Shown here piece by piece: positions 61,480 through 64,000 of a stretch of DNA of 64,000 bases. The notes under the pieces were generated by a model that saw only the letters and a program-made list of their open reading frames with translations, ran no database searches and was not told where the DNA came from. Source of the stretch: JABSQH01 sp965230015 (GTDB lineage: Bacteria; Actinomycetota; Acidimicrobiia; Acidimicrobiales; Ilumatobacteraceae); assembly GCA_965230015.1 (NCBI GenBank), contig CBDDKF010000002.1, positions 744,001 through 808,000 of the forward strand, given 5' to 3'. The position numbers and the translations under genes were made by a program. Within the stretch, counting starts at the first letter, position 1. Every line of letters starts with the position of its first letter.

Positions 61480-63351
61480 TCAGTCGTCCGGGTCGTGGAA
61501 CTTGGCGTGGATGGCTTCGGCCACGGCGTCGGGAAGGAAGCTGAGCGCCTTGAGCTGATCGAGATCGGCCCGCTTCACGGCGTTCACGCCGCCGAGCTCT
61601 TTCACCAGCTTCTTTCGGCGCACCTCGCCCAATCCGGCGATGCCATCAAGGGCGCTGGTGGTCATCCGCTTGCTGCGCCGCTCTTGGTGGAACGTGTTGG
61701 CGAAACGGTGGGCCTCGTCGCGCACACGCTGCAGCATGAAGAGGGCGTCTGACCCGCGGGAGATCTCCACGGGTTCGGAGCGTCCGGGCACGAACACTTG
61801 CTCGAAGCGCTTGGCCAAGCCGGCGACGGGGATCTCGTCGGCCAGACCGAGTTCGTCGACCACCGCCTTGGTCGCGTTCAGCTGGCCCTTCCCGCCGTCG
61901 ACCAGCAGCAGCTGCGGTGGGTAGGCGAACTTGCCGGGCCGATCGCCACGTTCGGCGACCGGGCGATCGCGCTCGTCGAGGTACGCCTGCAGACGGCGGC
62001 GAACCACCTCGGCCATCGCCGCCACGTCGTTGTTGCCCTCGACGTCGCGGATCTTGAACCGTCGGTACTCACGCTTGTTCGGGAGCCCGTCTTCCAGCAC
62101 GACCATCGAGCCGACGTAGTCGGTGCCTTGGATGTGGGCCATGTCGTAACACTCGATGCGCAGCGGCGCCTCGGGAAGCTCGAGCTGGTCCTGCAACTCG
62201 GTGAGCGCTCGGCTGCGCGTGTTGTGGTCCGACGCCCGCCGGAGCCGGTGACGGGTGAACTCTTCTTTGGCGTTGCGCGTCACGGTTTCCAGCAGGGCCC
62301 GCTTGTCGCCGCGCTGGGGCACCCGGATCTGCACCTTCGAACCCCGTCCGAGCGCCAGCCACTCCTCGTACAGCGCCCGATCGCCGGGCTCGACTGGCAC
62401 CAGCACCTGCTTGGGCACACCGAGCACCGGCTCGTCGCCGTACATCGACTCGAGGATGCGATCGACCAGCGACTCGGGAGTGAGTTCCTCGACCTTGTCG
62501 AGCACGAACCCCTTCCGTCCGACCACGCGGCCCTTGCGGACGTAGAACACCTGCACGGCTGCTTCGAGCTCGTCGTCGGCGATGCCGATCACGTCGAGGT
62601 CTTCGCTCCGTTCGGCGACCATCTGCTGCTTCTCGATCGCCTTGCGCACCGCCGTGAGGCGATCGCGCACGCGTGCGGCGCGCTCGAACTCGAGGTCGCT
62701 GGCCGCCTGCTCCATCTCCCGCTCGAGTCGCTGGACGATGTCGTCGGTGTCGCCGTCGAGGAACTCGATCAGCTCGGTCACCAGCTGGCGATACGGCATC
62801 TCCTCGATCTCACCGACACACGGTCCCGCGCACTTCTCGATGTGGTACAGCAGACACGGGCGCCCCAGCCGTTCGTGCTGATTGAACTTGGCCGGGCTGC
62901 ACGTGCGGATCGGGAAGCTGCGCAGCAGCAGGTCGAGTGTGTCGCGGATGGCGTACGCGTGGCCGTACGGGCCGAAGTAGCGCACGCCTTTGCGCTTGCG
63001 GCCCCGCACCACCATCGCCCGCGGCCACTGATCCGACACGGTCACGGCGAGGAACGGGTAGCTCTTGTCGTCGCGCAGGCGCACGTTGAAGCGCGGCCGG
63101 TGCTCCTTGATCAACGAGTACTCGAGCATCAGCGCCTCGACCTCGTTGCGCACGATGGTCCACTCGACGCTTTCGGCCGTCTCGACCATTTGCGCGGTAC
63201 GCGGGTGCATTGTGTGTGGCGACCCGAAGTAGTTCGACAGCCGTTGGCGGAGACTGGCCGCCTTGCCGACGTAGATCACGCGGCCGTCCTTGTCCTTGAA
63301 CTGGTATGAGCCGGGCGCGTCAGGAATTGTGCCGGCAGGGGGACGCTTCAC
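61480..63351 (-). CDS. uvrC: UvrABC system protein C
   Basis: 623 residues from GTG 63351. GIY-YIG-type N-terminal nuclease (GSYQFKDKDGRVIYVGKA), Cys-rich patch (YHIEKCAGPCVGEI), UVR helix (about 190-230), RNase H-like endonuclease domain (IECYDMAHIQGTDYVGSMVVLEDG, LLLVDGGKGQL) and a C-terminal helix-hairpin-helix (LDGIAGLGEVRRKKLVKELGGVNAV). It makes both incisions in nucleotide excision repair. Length and order are normal. Confidence 0.96.
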   Translation of the reverse strand: MKRPPAGTIPDAPGSYQFKDKDGRVIYVGKAASLRQRLSNYFGSPHTMHPRTAQMVETAESVEWTIVRNEVEALMLEYSLIKEHRPRFNVRLRDDKSYPFLAVTVSDQWPRAMVVRGRKRKGVRYFGPYGHAYAIRDTLDLLLRSFPIRTCSPAKFNQHERLGRPCLLYHIEKCAGPCVGEIEEMPYRQLVTELIEFLDGDTDDIVQRLEREMEQAASDLEFERAARVRDRLTAVRKAIEKQQMVAERSEDLDVIGIADDELEAAVQVFYVRKGRVVGRKGFVLDKVEELTPESLVDRILESMYGDEPVLGVPKQVLVPVEPGDRALYEEWLALGRGSKVQIRVPQRGDKRALLETVTRNAKEEFTRHRLRRASDHNTRSRALTELQDQLELPEAPLRIECYDMAHIQGTDYVGSMVVLEDGLPNKREYRRFKIRDVEGNNDVAAMAEVVRRRLQAYLDERDRPVAERGDRPGKFAYPPQLLLVDGGKGQLNATKAVVDELGLADEIPVAGLAKRFEQVFVPGRSEPVEISRGSDALFMLQRVRDEAHRFANTFHQERRSKRMTTSALDGIAGLGEVRRKKLVKELGGVNAVKRADLDQLKALSFLPDAVAEAIHAKFHDPDD

Positions 63352-63381
63352 CACGATGATTCGAGGATACGGTGAGGGGCG

Positions 63382-64000
63382 ATGTCCGACCAGTTCGCCG
63401 CGATGTTCCGCCGCCGCCCGAACTCCGGGTGGTTCACCGCGGGCCGCTACGACGTCACGACCGTCGACCTCCTGTGTGGGCTGGCCGTGTTCACCATGTT
63501 CATCTGGGCGTTCAGCCGCAGCTTCTGGGACCGGCTGTGGTTCTTCCCGCCGGCCGTGCGCGATTTCGAGGTGTGGCGTGTCGTCACCTGGCCGATCGCC
63601 ACCGAACCGGCGATCTGGCCGTTGCTCGGGGTCATCTTCTTCTTCCTCTTCGGTCAGCAACTCGAAGCGCTGTTCGGCCGCGACAAGTTCGTCGTGTGGG
63701 TCTTGGCGGTCACCACGGTTCCTGCGGTGATCATGACGTTCCTCGGTTCGCTCGACCCGAGCCTCGACCTGTTCATCGAGTTCGGGCTGAGCAACCTGTT
63801 CCTCGCTGGCATCTGGGTGTACGCCGCCACGTACCCGGGGGTGAAGTGGTTCGAGGTCGTCCCGCTGTGGGTGATTGCCGCAGTCTTCTCGGTGCTCCAG
63901 CTTCTGCAGTTCACCGGTACAGGCCAGAGCGGCAACATCCTCTTCCTCCTGTTCCTCATTGCCGTGTCGTTGTCGGCGGGCCGATCGCTCGGCCTGGCCA
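63382..64000 (+). CDS. Rhomboid/Der1-like membrane protein (C-terminus outside window)
   Basis: From ATG 63382, preceded by GAGGGG, the frame runs to the right edge (206 residues seen). At least five hydrophobic segments. FEVWRVVTWPIATEPAIWPLLGVIFFFLFGQQLEALFGRDKFVVWVL matches the rhomboid N-terminal region (the xWRxxTxxF-type start and the GxxLExxxG-type segment). The catalytic Gly-x-Ser is not evident in the visible part (GLSNLF replaces it), so it may be a pseudoprotease. Divergent from uvrC. Confidence 0.75.
   Translation, partial: MSDQFAAMFRRRPNSGWFTAGRYDVTTVDLLCGLAVFTMFIWAFSRSFWDRLWFFPPAVRDFEVWRVVTWPIATEPAIWPLLGVIFFFLFGQQLEALFGRDKFVVWVLAVTTVPAVIMTFLGSLDPSLDLFIEFGLSNLFLAGIWVYAATYPGVKWFEVVPLWVIAAVFSVLQLLQFTGTGQSGNILFLLFLIAVSLSAGRSLGLA

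Overview
The window is high-GC, gene-dense actinobacterial DNA. The best guess is the class Acidimicrobiia, near Ilumatobacter. That guess rests on several observations: the glycolytic/uvrC/secG gene block, F420-type enzymes (LLM monooxygenase, DDN-like reductase), many TetR regulators, a Rv1284-type carbonic anhydrase, numerous GTG starts, and a secreted protein carrying a repeat motif (VHVIIDVVGHY) that I associate with marine Acidimicrobiia. No mobile element, CRISPR array, rRNA or phage gene is visible. No stretch longer than about 255 bases lacks a gene.

Left part (1-13 kb): a leftward operon of a HEAT-repeat membrane protein, a family 2 glycosyltransferase and an isopenicillin-N-synthase-like Fe(II) oxygenase cut by the edge. 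A SCO6745-family protein follows. An MMPL/RND exporter is divergent from its probable TetR repressor, with three operator-like palindromes between them. Then come DUF1330, DUF2332, DUF418 and amidase genes, with the last divergent from a TetR-phytanoyl-CoA-dioxygenase pair.

Catabolic part (14-20 kb): a TetR gene with a twin operator leads an operon of an HsaA-like flavin monooxygenase, a carboxymuconolactone-decarboxylase-like protein, an epoxide-hydrolase-like enzyme and a deazaflavin (F420) reductase. The substrate is unknown. A second TetR gene with twin palindromes faces an FAD amine oxidase.

Surface, signalling and metabolism part (20-47 kb): a giant secreted ExeM/NucH-type nuclease with lamin-tail and RTX regions; a duplicated DUF1566 protein; an alpha/beta-hydrolase/adenylate-cyclase fusion; a Ser/Thr kinase coupled to a nucleoside-hydrolase lipoprotein; a D-aminoacylase-like amidohydrolase; lipoproteins; a ZIP metal transporter behind a Zur-like box; a beta-carbonic anhydrase; DUF389; a PEP-utilising phosphotransferase; a ferric-reductase-like flavocytochrome followed by a possible 29-residue membrane peptide; a TetR/hydrolase/SDR operon; an amidase; and an orphan Nif11-type RiPP precursor.

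Right part (47-64 kb): the housekeeping block, read leftward: uvrC, rapZ, gap-pgk-tpiA, an inserted five-gene oligopeptide-type ABC transporter, secG and tRNA-Leu(GAG). The genes yvcK (gluP) and whiA, usually found between rapZ and gap in Actinobacteria, are absent here. A rhomboid-like membrane protein is cut by the right edge.
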